Shown here: positions 1 through 6,908 of the stretch, piece by piece
Position numbering within the stretch: position 1 is the stretch's first letter
How the letters are laid out: every line of letters begins with the position of its first letter
NCBI GenBank assembly: GCA_030705665.1
Contig: JAUZQA010000084.1
Location: 1 to 11,035 of the forward strand
Source: Bacillota bacterium
Lineage (GTDB): Bacteria; Bacillota; Bacilli; Bacillales_B; DSM-18226
DNA: 11,035 nucleotides
Reading direction: 5' to 3'
Made by a program: the position numbers and the translations under genes
Notes under the pieces: model-generated
Seen by the model: the letters and a program-made list of their open reading frames with translations, nothing else
Databases searched by the model: none
What the model was told of the DNA's origin: nothing

Positions 1-1105
1 AGGATTAAAGGTACTTGATTTTTCCCGTTATCTACCGGGGCCTTATGCTAGTTTACGATTGGCAGAATGGGGTGCAGATGTGATTAAAGTGGAAACAAAA
101 CCATTTGGTGATCCGGCACGTAAGATAGAACCTTCTTTCCAACAAACAGGAGCCATTCATTTGGCCTGCAATTATGGAAAGAAAAGCTTACTGGTTGATT
201 TAAAGACGGAAGAGGGTCTTGGTTTCATTCATCGATTAATGAAAATGGCAGACGTTATCATAGAAAGCTATAGACCAGGGGTATCAAATCAAATTGGCAT
301 TGGTTATCAACAGGCGAAGGAATTAAATCCCAAAATTGTCTATTGTTCATTGAGCGGATATGGACAGGAAGGAACGAAGAAGGACATGGGAGGACATGAT
401 ATTAACTATCTGGCAGTGAGCGGTATGCTTCACGGTATGGTTGGTCAAGGAGGAATCCCGCGTGTCCCTGATGTGACGGTGGCAGATCTCGCTGGCGGAG
501 TAGCTGCTGCAGAAGCAATACTTGCAGCATATATTCATTGCTTGAAGACGGATGAAGGTTCCTATTTAGACATCTCACTTGTTGACCCTTTGTATTCATG
601 GCAAGGTGTAAATTCGATGATGTCTTGGGCTGCAAAAGGGGAGACCTCCCTTGGAGAAGAATTGAGGAAAGCTGTCAGTTATCAGGTTTATGAAACAAAG
701 GATGGTCGTTATATGGCGTTAGGAGCTTTAGAAGAAAAGTTCTGGGTGAATTTTTGCCAAGCCGTTGGAAAAGAGGACTGGATTCCCTACCATCGATCTC
801 CCGCAATACTGGAAAATCCATTTTATCATGAAGTTAAATTTCTGTTTGCAAGCTTTAGTTTTTCCGATTGGTCAAGGAAGGCAGAAAACATGGATGCCTG
901 TTTAACACCTGTATTTACTCGCGAGGAAGCCTTTAACCAGCCACTGGCAAAAGAACGAAACTGTTTCGGTAACGTTGGTTATAAAGGAAAAATGATCGAT
1001 GTGGTGAAGGCGGTCCCAGGAAAGAAATTAGCAAAAACACAGTACATAGCAGAACTTGGAGAGCATACTGAAGTGGTGTTGAAGGATTGGTTGGACATCA
1101 AATAA
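1..1105 (+). CDS. CaiB/BaiF family (family III) CoA-transferase, alpha-methylacyl-CoA racemase-like, 5'-truncated by window edge
   Basis: The open frame runs from the window edge (first full codon at 2) to TAA at 1103-1105, giving 367 visible residues. The visible N-terminus (GLKVLDFSRYLPGPYASLRL) is the usual start region of this family, so probably only a few codons are missing; the TTG at 59 is internal and not the start. Family III enzymes move CoA between acids or, in the AMACR branch, epimerise 2-methylacyl-CoA. AMACR-type catalytic residues can be placed by motif: His in GGHDINYLAVSG (codon 395-397), Asp in VADLAGG (485-487) and Glu in GALEEKFW (731-733), matching His126/Asp156/Glu241 of the mycobacterial racemase as I recall it. 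The C-terminal CLTPVFTREEA segment is also typical. Racemase is therefore favoured over true CoA-transferase, but this is inference. A terminator 85 bases downstream ends its transcript. It probably belongs to an upstream operon of related metabolism. Confidence 0.85.
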   Translation, partial: GLKVLDFSRYLPGPYASLRLAEWGADVIKVETKPFGDPARKIEPSFQQTGAIHLACNYGKKSLLVDLKTEEGLGFIHRLMKMADVIIESYRPGVSNQIGIGYQQAKELNPKIVYCSLSGYGQEGTKKDMGGHDINYLAVSGMLHGMVGQGGIPRVPDVTVADLAGGVAAAEAILAAYIHCLKTDEGSYLDISLVDPLYSWQGVNSMMSWAAKGETSLGEELRKAVSYQVYETKDGRYMALGALEEKFWVNFCQAVGKEDWIPYHRSPAILENPFYHEVKFLFASFSFSDWSRKAENMDACLTPVFTREEAFNQPLAKERNCFGNVGYKGKMIDVVKAVPGKKLAKTQYIAELGEHTEVVLKDWLDIK

Positions 1106-1156
1106 ACAAGTTTGTAAGTGTTTTAGGATTGATATAAAAAAGGGGGGGCGCTGGTT

Positions 1157-1186
1157 ATGAAAGCTGTTGTATTCATCAAAAAATAA
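1157..1186 (+). other. Nine-codon open frame, possible remnant of a zinc alcohol dehydrogenase start
   Basis: ATG at 1157 opens MKAVVFIKK and stops at TAA 1184-1186. A run of seven G (1142-1148) lies 8 bases upstream and could serve as ribosome binding site. The peptide resembles the N-terminus of zinc-dependent medium-chain dehydrogenases, which often begin MKAVV. The frame ends five bases before the terminator stem. It could be the stub left when such a gene was deleted, or chance. Too short to decide. Confidence 0.25.
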
Positions 1187-1190
1187 GGAA

Positions 1191-1240
1191 TAAAGGAAAA
1201 ATGGTAAGCAGGAAATTTGCTGCTTACCGTTTTTCCTTTA
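1191..1240. terminator. Bidirectional intrinsic terminator between the convergent racemase-like and TetR genes
   Basis: A 21-bp stem is formed by 1191-1211 and 1220-1240 with an 8-base loop (1212-1219). All positions pair except one G-U wobble (T1202 with G1229). The stem begins with A-rich and ends with T-rich sequence, so either strand gives a GC-containing core (GGTAAGCAG) flanked by a U-rich arm. It lies between two converging genes, the racemase-like gene on plus and the TetR gene on minus, and can end both transcripts. Confidence 0.9.
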
Positions 1241-1327
1241 CTTTTGCCAACGGAATGATAGTAGTTGTAATTTTCAGAATTTAAAAGGTTTCCTCGTGAG
1301 TCTTTTCACAAGAAAATAGTTGTGAAA

Positions 1328-1921
1328 TTATGCTTTTAATCCATTTAGAATCGTTCGCATGATTTTCTGAGTTTCCATAATAAGATCAAAATCCCCAGGG
1401 CTAATGCACCAATCAAAAAGTGTTCCACGCATACATCTCGTAATTAAGACGGTAATCTCATCGGCTGAAAGATCCAGCTTAAATTCTCCTGCTTGTTGTC
1501 CTTCTGTTACAAACTGATTAATGATCTTAAACAGTGCCCGATCTTTATCCAAAAAATAATTGTTATCTGGCGAAGCGTTTGTATATAAGGTTCGGAACAG
1601 ACTCTTTCCCCAATAATCTCTTAGGAAAACCATTTGAGATTCGGAAAAGTGAACTAATCTATCACTTGCCTTTTTGTCTCCGGTAAGTGATTGAGCGAAT
1701 TCTATATAAAACTCATCAATTTCCTTAAATTTTTCAAGGAATATTTCGTATTTTGATTTAAAGTGGGTGTAAAATGCACCTTTTGAAGTGCCACTTAGCT
1801 TAACAATCTCATCGACAGTGGTGTCATCAAAGGATTTCGTGCTGAACAGAAATAAAGCTGTTTCTAAAATCTTTTTTCTTGTTTGTCTTGCTTTTATTTT
1901 TCGGGGAGTTAATCCTGACAT
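1328..1921 (-). CDS. TetR/AcrR-family transcriptional regulator
   Basis: 197-residue protein of normal TetR length. Residues about 13-57 form the DNA-binding domain: a first helix (TRKKILETALFLFSTKSF), then the helix-turn-helix TTVDEIVKLSGTSKGAFYTHF, ending in the YxHFxSK signature. The C-terminal part is the variable ligand-binding and dimer domain. Start choice: a TTG at 1942 would add seven residues, but AAGGAG (minus strand, 1936-1931) lies inside that extension, nine bases before the ATG at 1921-1919, so the ATG start (MSGLTPRK) is preferred. It is divergent from the beta-oxidation genes across a 541-base control region, and TetR proteins such as FadR of B. subtilis control acyl-CoA metabolism in this way. 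A role as acyl-CoA-responsive repressor of the neighbouring cluster is inferred from position only. It is not closely similar to B. subtilis FadR as I remember that sequence. Confidence 0.9.
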   Translation of the reverse strand: MSGLTPRKIKARQTRKKILETALFLFSTKSFDDTTVDEIVKLSGTSKGAFYTHFKSKYEIFLEKFKEIDEFYIEFAQSLTGDKKASDRLVHFSESQMVFLRDYWGKSLFRTLYTNASPDNNYFLDKDRALFKIINQFVTEGQQAGEFKLDLSADEITVLITRCMRGTLFDWCISPGDFDLIMETQKIMRTILNGLKA

Positions 1922-1978
1922 CCTATAAATCTCCTTAATCAATCTTCAACAGTTTTCTTGATGTTCCTTTAAAAGGTT

Positions 1979-2008
1979 ATTTTAACATAAATGAATTAAA
2001 ATATGGAA
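1979..2008 (-). promoter_or_regulatory. Possible weak promoter for the TetR gene
   Basis: On the minus strand TAAAAT (1984-1979) could be a -10, with TTCCAT about 18 bases upstream as a poor -35. It lies about 58 bases upstream of the regulator's start codon. The whole stretch is very AT-rich, so such matches are cheap. A perfect 10-bp palindrome GAAAATTTTC (2017-2026) sits just upstream and could be an autoregulatory site, but AT-rich palindromes also arise by chance. Confidence 0.25.
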
Positions 2009-2085
2009 TTTAGAAAGAAAATTTTCATTAACAGGAAGCGATGATTACACGAAATAATTTTAATTAAAAAAGTTTTCAAAAAATA

Positions 2086-2114
2086 TTGACGAATGAAAGC
2101 GCTTAAACTAAAAT
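2086..2114 (+). promoter_or_regulatory. Sigma-A type promoter upstream of the beta-oxidation cluster
   Basis: TTGACG (2086-2091), a 17-base spacer and TAAAAT (2109-2114) give a near-consensus vegetative promoter reading toward the thiolase gene. An A/T-rich stretch just upstream (about 2051-2085) looks like an UP element. Transcription would start around 2120-2122, leaving a leader of about 340 bases before the thiolase start codon. A cre-like site lies in its spacer, and a 42-bp inverted repeat begins at the predicted start point. Confidence 0.7.
2094..2107 (+). promoter_or_regulatory. cre-like site (CcpA operator) inside the promoter spacer
   Basis: TGAAAGCGCTTAAA fits the catabolite-responsive element consensus TGWNANCGNTNWCA at every defined position but one (A instead of C at position 13). 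It sits between the -35 and -10 of the sigma-A promoter, where bound CcpA would block polymerase. Catabolite repression is known for the mmg operon of B. subtilis, whose first three genes match the first three here. Binding is inferred. Confidence 0.6.
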
Positions 2115-2121
2115 GAAAATC

Positions 2122-2163
2122 ACAGACCATAGTCTGAGACTTCAGTCCGGGACTGTGGTCTGT
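2122..2163 (+). repeat. 42-bp inverted repeat at the predicted 5' end of the cluster transcript
   Basis: The 13-base arms 2122-2134 and 2151-2163 pair completely (one T-G wobble) around a 16-base loop. Inside are two 11-bp dyads in tandem, AGTCTGAGACT (2131-2141) and AGTCCGGGACT (2144-2154), so the RNA could instead form an 8-bp outer stem carrying two small hairpins. No U-run follows, so it is not a standard terminator. Either a stabilising 5'-end stem-loop or a DNA operator for a dimeric or paired repressor (the adjacent TetR protein is the obvious candidate) would fit. Confidence 0.65.
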
Positions 2164-2381
2164 AAATAAAGTTGTTTTATTCTTTGAAATTGCTGGCCAG
2201 CTTCTTAAGTTACATTTAACTTGTCTAATTAACTTAATTTTCAAGGAAGATTGAACAATGGAAATCAGCCAATAATTCGGCGTGGCAATGCATGAATACA
2301 TAGATGACTACCAGATTTGATTTTTATTTTTACTATTTTGCACTTGCCAAATATGAGTTGATGTGATGTCGGCTCCGTTAG
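2164..2381. other. Non-coding leader with no gene seen
   Basis: AT-rich stretch between the inverted repeat and the sigma-E-like promoter. Only very short frames without ribosome binding sites are present. The element AAGTT/AACTT occurs three times (2207-2211, 2218-2222, 2231-2235), with 7-base inverted arms 2205-2211 and 2231-2237. I recognise no known riboswitch or T-box motif. It would be transcribed as 5' leader from the upstream promoter. Confidence 0.4.
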
Positions 2382-2409
2382 GAATATTGCTGGTTTTTCG
2401 AAATACAAT
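2382..2409 (+). promoter_or_regulatory. Sigma-E-like promoter immediately upstream of the thiolase gene
   Basis: GAATATT (2382-2388) matches the sigma-E -35 consensus KMATATT exactly. After 13 bases AATACAAT (2402-2409) matches the -10 consensus CATACANT at seven of eight positions. The spacer is at the short end of what I recall for sigma-E. Start of transcription would be about 2416, some 47 bases before the thiolase ATG. The B. subtilis mmg operon is known to be sigma-E-dependent in the mother cell, which supports the reading. Confidence 0.5.
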
Positions 2410-2462
2410 GGGTGTTTTTAAAAAAAAGTTGATCTGTTGAAAGTTTAGGAGGAATGGAAGTA

Positions 2463-3641
2463 ATGGGAAAAACGGTAATCGTTAGTGCGGCAAGAACCCC
2501 TTTTGGGAAATTTGGAGGAGACTTCAAGGATCTGCAGGCTGTAGACCTTGGTGGGATTGCGATTAAGGAAGCTTTGGTACGTGCAGGAATTCAAGGGGAC
2601 CAAGTGGACGAAGTGATCATGGGAATGGTTTTGCAGGGTGGTGCGAAGCAAGTGCCATCAAGGCAAGCTGCCAGAAAAGCGGGATTGCCTTGGGAGGTAC
2701 AAACTGAAACGATTAATAAGGTTTGTGCTTCCGGTCTTAGGAGTGTAACACTGGCAGATCAAATCCTTCGTGCAGGGGATGCTGATGTCATTGTTGCCGG
2801 CGGAATGGAGAGCATGAGTAATGCACCATATATTATGACAAATGCACGCTGGGGCATGCGAATGGGCGATGGAAAAGTAGTTGATTTGATGTTGAGTGAT
2901 GGGTTAACTGATGCCTACGATGGTCAGCATATGGCAGTTCATGGCAGCAACGTTGCCGCGGAATATGAGATTTCACGTGAGGCGCAGGACAACTGGGCAT
3001 TACGCAGTCAAAATCGAGCAATTGAGGCTATGAAAGCTGGTAAGTTTGACGAAGAGATTGTACCTGTACCTGTACCACAGCGCAAGGGTGATCCGATTTT
3101 AGTCGATAAAGACGAAGCACCGCGTGAAACAACCATTGACCAATTGCAAAAATTACCACCTGTATTCAAAAAGGATGGATCCATTACTGCCGGTAATGCA
3201 CCTGGATTAAATGATGGCGCGGGTGCGATGGTGTTGATGTCAGAGGAGAAAGCCCTTGAGCTGGGTAGAAATCCACTTGCCACCATCCTTGGTCATGCTG
3301 CTGTAGGACAAGAAGCACCATATATCGCAACAACTCCTGGTCTTGCCATCAACAAGCTGTTAAAGAAAACAGGGTATACAATCGATCAGATTGATTTGTT
3401 TGAAGTAAATGAGGCATTTGCAGCGGTAACACTTACAAGCGAGAAGATTGCCGGATACGATCTTGAAAAGGTGAATGTAAACGGTGGAGCCATTGCTTTC
3501 GGTCATCCGATAGGTGCCAGCGGAGCACGTATTATTATGACGCTCATTCATGAACTGCGCCGTCGTGGAGGTGGGCTCGGCATTGCGGCAATCTGCTCAG
3601 GAGCAGCGCAAGGAGACGCTATTCTTGTGGAAGTACGATAA
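2463..3641 (+). CDS. mmgA: Acetyl-CoA acetyltransferase (thiolase), MmgA-like
   Basis: Catalyses thiolytic cleavage of 3-ketoacyl-CoA to acetyl-CoA plus a shortened acyl-CoA (or the reverse acetoacetyl-CoA synthesis) in the cytoplasm. The 392-residue length is standard for the family. Nucleophilic Cys88 lies in [10 protein letters not shown], His348 in [10 protein letters not shown] and the acid/base Cys378 in CSGAAQG, the classic Cys89/His348/Cys378 set; NEAFA is also present. An ATG at 2454 lies one base after the AGGAGG (2447-2452), too close, so the ATG at 2463, ten bases away, is chosen; it also gives the usual family numbering. The protein closely resembles what I remember of B. subtilis MmgA (for example [36 protein letters not shown]). 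It is the first gene of the cluster; the dehydrogenase follows after 36 bases. Confidence 0.95.
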   Translation: MGKTVIVSAARTPFGKFGGDFKDLQAVDLGGIAIKEALVRAGIQGDQVDEVIMGMVLQGGAKQVPSRQAARKAGLPWEVQTETINKVCASGLRSVTLADQILRAGDADVIVAGGMESMSNAPYIMTNARWGMRMGDGKVVDLMLSDGLTDAYDGQHMAVHGSNVAAEYEISREAQDNWALRSQNRAIEAMKAGKFDEEIVPVPVPQRKGDPILVDKDEAPRETTIDQLQKLPPVFKKDGSITAGNAPGLNDGAGAMVLMSEEKALELGRNPLATILGHAAVGQEAPYIATTPGLAINKLLKKTGYTIDQIDLFEVNEAFAAVTLTSEKIAGYDLEKVNVNGGAIAFGHPIGASGARIIMTLIHELRRRGGGLGIAAICSGAAQGDAILVEVR

Positions 3642-3677
3642 ATAAATAGAGTTTGAAAAAATAGGGGTGGAAGAAGA

Positions 3678-4529
3678 ATGGAAATCAAAACGTTTATGGT
3701 TATTGGCGCAGGTCAAATGGGAAGCGGTATTGCACAGGTTGCAGCACAGGCTGGTCTGCAAGTAATCCTGCATGATATTAAAGAAGATTTTGTCAATCGT
3801 GGTCTTGCTGTAATAACCAAGAATTTATCCCGGGATGTAGAAAAAGGCCGAAAAACAGAAGATGAGAAACAGGCGATCCTTAATCGTATTCAGCCTTCTA
3901 CTGATCTATCAAATGCGAAAGACGCAGATTTTGTTGTCGAAGCAGCGGTTGAAAATATGGAAATCAAAGCACAAATTTTCAAGCAGTTGGATGAAATTGC
4001 TCCTCCTCACGCCATTTTAGCGAGCAATACATCTTCATTGCCAATTACCGAAATTGCAGCTGTAACAAAACGTCCGGATAAAGTAATCGGAATGCATTTT
4101 ATGAATCCGGTGCCAGTCATGAAATTAATTGAAGTCATTCGCGGCTTGGCTACATCTGATGAAACTTACCAGGTAGTCTCGGAGTTATCTGAAGGTATGA
4201 AAAAAAATGCTGTTGAAGTCAGTGACTTCCCAGGTTTTGTATCAAATCGCGTATTAATGCCGATGATCAATGAAGCAATTTACTGTTTATATGAAGGAGT
4301 AGCAACCCCGGAAGCGGTTGACGAAGTAATGAAGCAAGGTATGAATCATCCGATGGGGCCACTAACCCTGGCTGACTTTATTGGTCTTGATACTTGTCTG
4401 TACATTATGGAGGTTCTCTATGAAGGATTTTCGGATACAAAATACCGTCCGTGTCCGTTGCTTCGTAAATATGTAAAAGCAGGCTGGCTTGGACGTAAGT
4501 CAGGTCGAGGATTCTACGTATACGAATAA
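3678..4529 (+). CDS. mmgB: 3-hydroxybutyryl-CoA dehydrogenase (MmgB/Hbd-like)
   Basis: Oxidises (S)-3-hydroxyacyl-CoA to 3-ketoacyl-CoA with NAD(P)+. The 283 residues match the short monofunctional bacterial enzymes. The N-terminal Rossmann fold has the dinucleotide motif GAGQMGSG (residues 10-17), followed by an acidic residue (Asp in LHDIKED) at the end of the second strand. The active site shows His140 in [15 protein letters not shown], Glu152 in the same segment and Asn190 in PGFVSNR, plus ASNTSS, all as expected for the family. The C-terminal domain [15 protein letters not shown] and the ending [14 protein letters not shown] are typical. GGGGTGG and GGAAG just before the ATG act as ribosome binding site. 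It lies 36 bases after the thiolase gene and 47 bases before the acyl-CoA dehydrogenase gene, the same order as mmgA-mmgB-mmgC in B. subtilis. Confidence 0.95.
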   Translation: MEIKTFMVIGAGQMGSGIAQVAAQAGLQVILHDIKEDFVNRGLAVITKNLSRDVEKGRKTEDEKQAILNRIQPSTDLSNAKDADFVVEAAVENMEIKAQIFKQLDEIAPPHAILASNTSSLPITEIAAVTKRPDKVIGMHFMNPVPVMKLIEVIRGLATSDETYQVVSELSEGMKKNAVEVSDFPGFVSNRVLMPMINEAIYCLYEGVATPEAVDEVMKQGMNHPMGPLTLADFIGLDTCLYIMEVLYEGFSDTKYRPCPLLRKYVKAGWLGRKSGRGFYVYE

Positions 4530-4576
4530 ATAAAAGTAAAAAAATTAAATCCCGAAAAAAGGCAGGAGGAGAAACC

Positions 4577-5761
4577 ATGTCATTGAAGTTAGCAGAAAAA
4601 GCAGAAGTAAGAAATATGTATTCGGAGTTTACTGAAGAGCAAGAGATGATGCGAAAAATGGTGCGGGACTTTGCTCAAAATGAAATTGCCCCATTTATAG
4701 AAACAATGGAAGAAACAGACGAATATCCTTTGCATATTATCCGGAAAATGGGTGAATATGGCCTAATGGGCATCCCGATTCCAACGGAATATGGTGGAGT
4801 AGGAGCAGACTTCACATCCTACATTTTAACCATTAACGAGATTGCTAAGGTAAGTGCAACAGTTGGAGTTATACTTTCTGTTCACACCTCTGTTGGGACC
4901 AATCCGATTTTATACTTCGGAACGGAAGAGCAAAAGCAAAAATATTTACCGAAACTGGCAACTGGACAATATATTGGAGCCTTTGCCTTAACAGAGCCGA
5001 ATGCTGGGTCTGATGCAGGTAAAATCCGCACAAGCGCAGTGAAAAAAGGCGATAAATATATTTTAAACGGCTCCAAAATTTTTATTACCAACGGCGGGTT
5101 TGCAGATACTTATATTACTTTCGCTGTGACCAATCCGGAAGCGGGCTCAAAAGGCATTTCTGCCTTTATTGTTGAGAAAGATACTCCGGGATTCACCGTT
5201 GGAAAAAAAGAAAAGAAAATGGGGTTACACGGCTCGAGTACAACAGAATTAATTTTTGAAAATGCGGAAGTTCCGGCGGAAAATTTGTTGGGCCAAGAAG
5301 GAGAAGGCTTTAAAATTGCCATGGCTAACCTTGATGTGGGCCGAATTGGCATCGCGGCACAAGGCCTTGGAATTGCAGAAGCGGCTCTGGAGTACTCCAT
5401 CCAATATGCGAAGGAAAGAATTCAGTTTGGCAAGCCAATTTCGGCAAACCAAGGAATTTCCTTTAAAATTGCCGATATGGCTACAGATGTTGACGCAGCA
5501 AAGCTGCTTGTCTATCGGGCAGCAGAGCTTCGTAACAACGGCATTAAATGTGGAAAAGAAGCCTCGATGGCAAAACGCTTTTCTACGGATACGGCAATGA
5601 AAACAGCTACAGAAGCAATCCAAATTTACGGCGGATATGGTTATACGAAGGACTATCCTGTGGAAAGATTATTCCGTGACGCCAAAATCACACAAATCTA
5701 TGAAGGAACCAATGAAATTCAAAGAATAGTTATTTCTAAATATCTGTTAGGAGATAAATAG
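4577..5761 (+). CDS. mmgC: Acyl-CoA dehydrogenase, short/branched-chain type (MmgC-like)
   Basis: FAD enzyme that makes the trans-2-enoyl-CoA and passes electrons to electron-transfer flavoprotein, encoded at the end of this cluster. The 394 residues cover the whole fold: N-terminal helical domain (FTEEQEMMRKMVRDFA), middle beta domain with the flavin/substrate motifs ALTEPNAGSDAG and KIFITNGGFAD, and the C-terminal helical domain with QIYGGYGYTKDYPVERLFRD. The catalytic base is Glu376 in IYEGTNEIQR, the position used by short- and medium-chain enzymes. AGGAGG (4564-4569), seven bases before ATG 4577, fixes the start, which gives about 13 residues more than is usual; the ATG at 4616 would give the usual N-terminus but has no good ribosome binding site. 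Chain length of the substrate cannot be read from the sequence; context with a short-chain hydroxyacyl-CoA dehydrogenase suggests short acyl groups. Confidence 0.95.
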   Translation: MSLKLAEKAEVRNMYSEFTEEQEMMRKMVRDFAQNEIAPFIETMEETDEYPLHIIRKMGEYGLMGIPIPTEYGGVGADFTSYILTINEIAKVSATVGVILSVHTSVGTNPILYFGTEEQKQKYLPKLATGQYIGAFALTEPNAGSDAGKIRTSAVKKGDKYILNGSKIFITNGGFADTYITFAVTNPEAGSKGISAFIVEKDTPGFTVGKKEKKMGLHGSSTTELIFENAEVPAENLLGQEGEGFKIAMANLDVGRIGIAAQGLGIAEAALEYSIQYAKERIQFGKPISANQGISFKIADMATDVDAAKLLVYRAAELRNNGIKCGKEASMAKRFSTDTAMKTATEAIQIYGGYGYTKDYPVERLFRDAKITQIYEGTNEIQRIVISKYLLGDK

Positions 5762-5803
5762 AATAAATCGTCTAACATCAATAGGACGAAAAAGTAAGAC
5801 AAA

Positions 5804-5824
5804 AAATGACTCCAATAAATGACT
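5804..5824. repeat. Short direct repeat in the gap before the CoA-transferase genes
   Basis: AAATGACT occurs at 5804-5811 and again at 5817-5824, 13 bases apart start to start, in the 172-base AT-rich gap between the acyl-CoA dehydrogenase and CoA-transferase genes. No convincing promoter or terminator is seen in this gap, so transcription probably reads through. The repeat could be a regulator site or chance. Confidence 0.25.
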
Positions 5825-5933
5825 TACAAAAAAATAGATAAACCCCACCACATTAGACTTTAACACAAAACTATCTTTTTTCCAAATTTATGAGTGATTG
5901 ATAGATATCGTGAGAGATAGGAGAGGTAGAAGT

Positions 5934-6908
5934 ATGCAGGATAAGCGATGTTCTTTAAAAGAAGCCGTCCAAATGATCCCGGATGGAAGCATGATAACCT
6001 TCAGCGGCTTTACCATTTGGCGGCGCCCGATGGCTGCCATCTTTGAATTAATCCGCCAAGGCAAAAAGAATCTTCATTTAATTGAGGTTAATTCAGGATC
6101 GCATTCTGAGATGCTAATCGGAGCTGGTGCGGTTTCCATCTGGGAATCATGCTGGATCGGTCATGAACTTTACGGAAAAGTCCCATATTGTATCGACAGA
6201 AAAATTAAATCAGGAGACATTATTGCTGAAGATTACAGTCATCAACATATCCTTTACCGAATGCAAGCCGGAGCTTCAGGCGTTCCTTTCCTTCCAACCT
6301 GGGCCTCTAGGGGAACGGACATTTTGAACCCTGATTATGACATGCTCGGAAAAGCAGGTCTTCGCGATGGGCAGAATCCACATATTCCACTTCAAAAATT
6401 TGCGTTTGCCCAAGACCCTTTTTATGATGAGGGCGAAATTATCCTTGTTCCTGCTGCAAAGCCGGATGTATGCATTATTCATGCACAACAGGTAGGTGAA
6501 GAGGGGACCGTTCGGGTGATGGGTCAGACCTTTTCTGATGAACAAGCAGCTAAGGCAGCTGAAAAAGTCATTGTCATTGCTGAAGAAATAGTTCCGGAGT
6601 CTTATCTTCGGGAAGAGCCGAATAGGAACTTGCTCCCAAGCTATTTAGTTGATGCCGTTGTTGAAGTGCCTTGGGGTGCCCATCCAACTGGTAATTACGG
6701 CTATTATGATTTGGACGGTGCCTTTATCAACGATTTCGCCAGCGCCTCCAAAACCGAAGCCACTTTGAAAGCATGGCTGGATGAGTGGGTATACGGAGTT
6801 GAAAGCCATGAGGAATATTTAGACAAACTGGATGTTTCTCGTCTTATGTCCTTAAAAGCCAACAGTTATTATAAATACAGCACTCGTGCAGTAAGGGGGA
6901 GTAAGTAA
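5934..6908 (+). CDS. CoA-transferase family I, alpha subunit, glutaconate-CoA-transferase-like
   Basis: Alpha subunit of a two-subunit enzyme that moves CoA from a donor acyl-CoA to a free acid. The 324 residues are close in size and sequence to GctA of Acidaminococcus as I recall it: DGSMITFSGFTIWRRPMAAIFELIRQG near the N-terminus, MLIGAGAV, GVPFLPTWASRGTD, the long DVCIIHAQQVGEEGTVR segment, VVEVPWGAHPT, and a C-terminal EWVYGVESHEEYLDKLD. A TTG at 5898 would add 12 residues, but AGGAGAGG (5919-5926) stands seven bases before ATG 5934, so that start is chosen. The stop overlaps the start of the beta-subunit gene (TAATG), which points to coupled translation and equal amounts. No glutaconate or 2-hydroxyglutarate genes are nearby, so the true acid is unknown. 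Confidence 0.9.
   Translation: MQDKRCSLKEAVQMIPDGSMITFSGFTIWRRPMAAIFELIRQGKKNLHLIEVNSGSHSEMLIGAGAVSIWESCWIGHELYGKVPYCIDRKIKSGDIIAEDYSHQHILYRMQAGASGVPFLPTWASRGTDILNPDYDMLGKAGLRDGQNPHIPLQKFAFAQDPFYDEGEIILVPAAKPDVCIIHAQQVGEEGTVRVMGQTFSDEQAAKAAEKVIVIAEEIVPESYLREEPNRNLLPSYLVDAVVEVPWGAHPTGNYGYYDLDGAFINDFASASKTEATLKAWLDEWVYGVESHEEYLDKLDVSRLMSLKANSYYKYSTRAVRGSK

Noticed and set aside
1996..2301. 101-codon open frame on the minus strand in the control region
   Set aside because: No ribosome binding site, no recognisable domain, AT-driven composition rich in Ile/Phe/Lys, and it covers the promoter, cre-like site and inverted repeat on the other strand.
2200..2380. Sigma-54 (SigL) promoter upstream of the thiolase gene
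   Set aside because: No GG and GC pair with the required 10-base separation was found in the TGGCAC/TTGCA context.
2393..2406. Second cre-like site overlapping the sigma-E-like promoter
   Set aside because: Only the central CG and a few flanking bases fit; the outer TG and CA are missing.
5256..5600. 114-codon plus-strand frame inside the acyl-CoA dehydrogenase gene
   Set aside because: Wholly inside a clearly functional gene in another frame; its Lys/Arg/Gln-rich sequence has no family resemblance.
5764..5790. Possible terminator after the acyl-CoA dehydrogenase gene
   Set aside because: Only a 5-bp stem (TCGTC/GACGA) with a long loop, followed by A instead of T; it would not end transcription.
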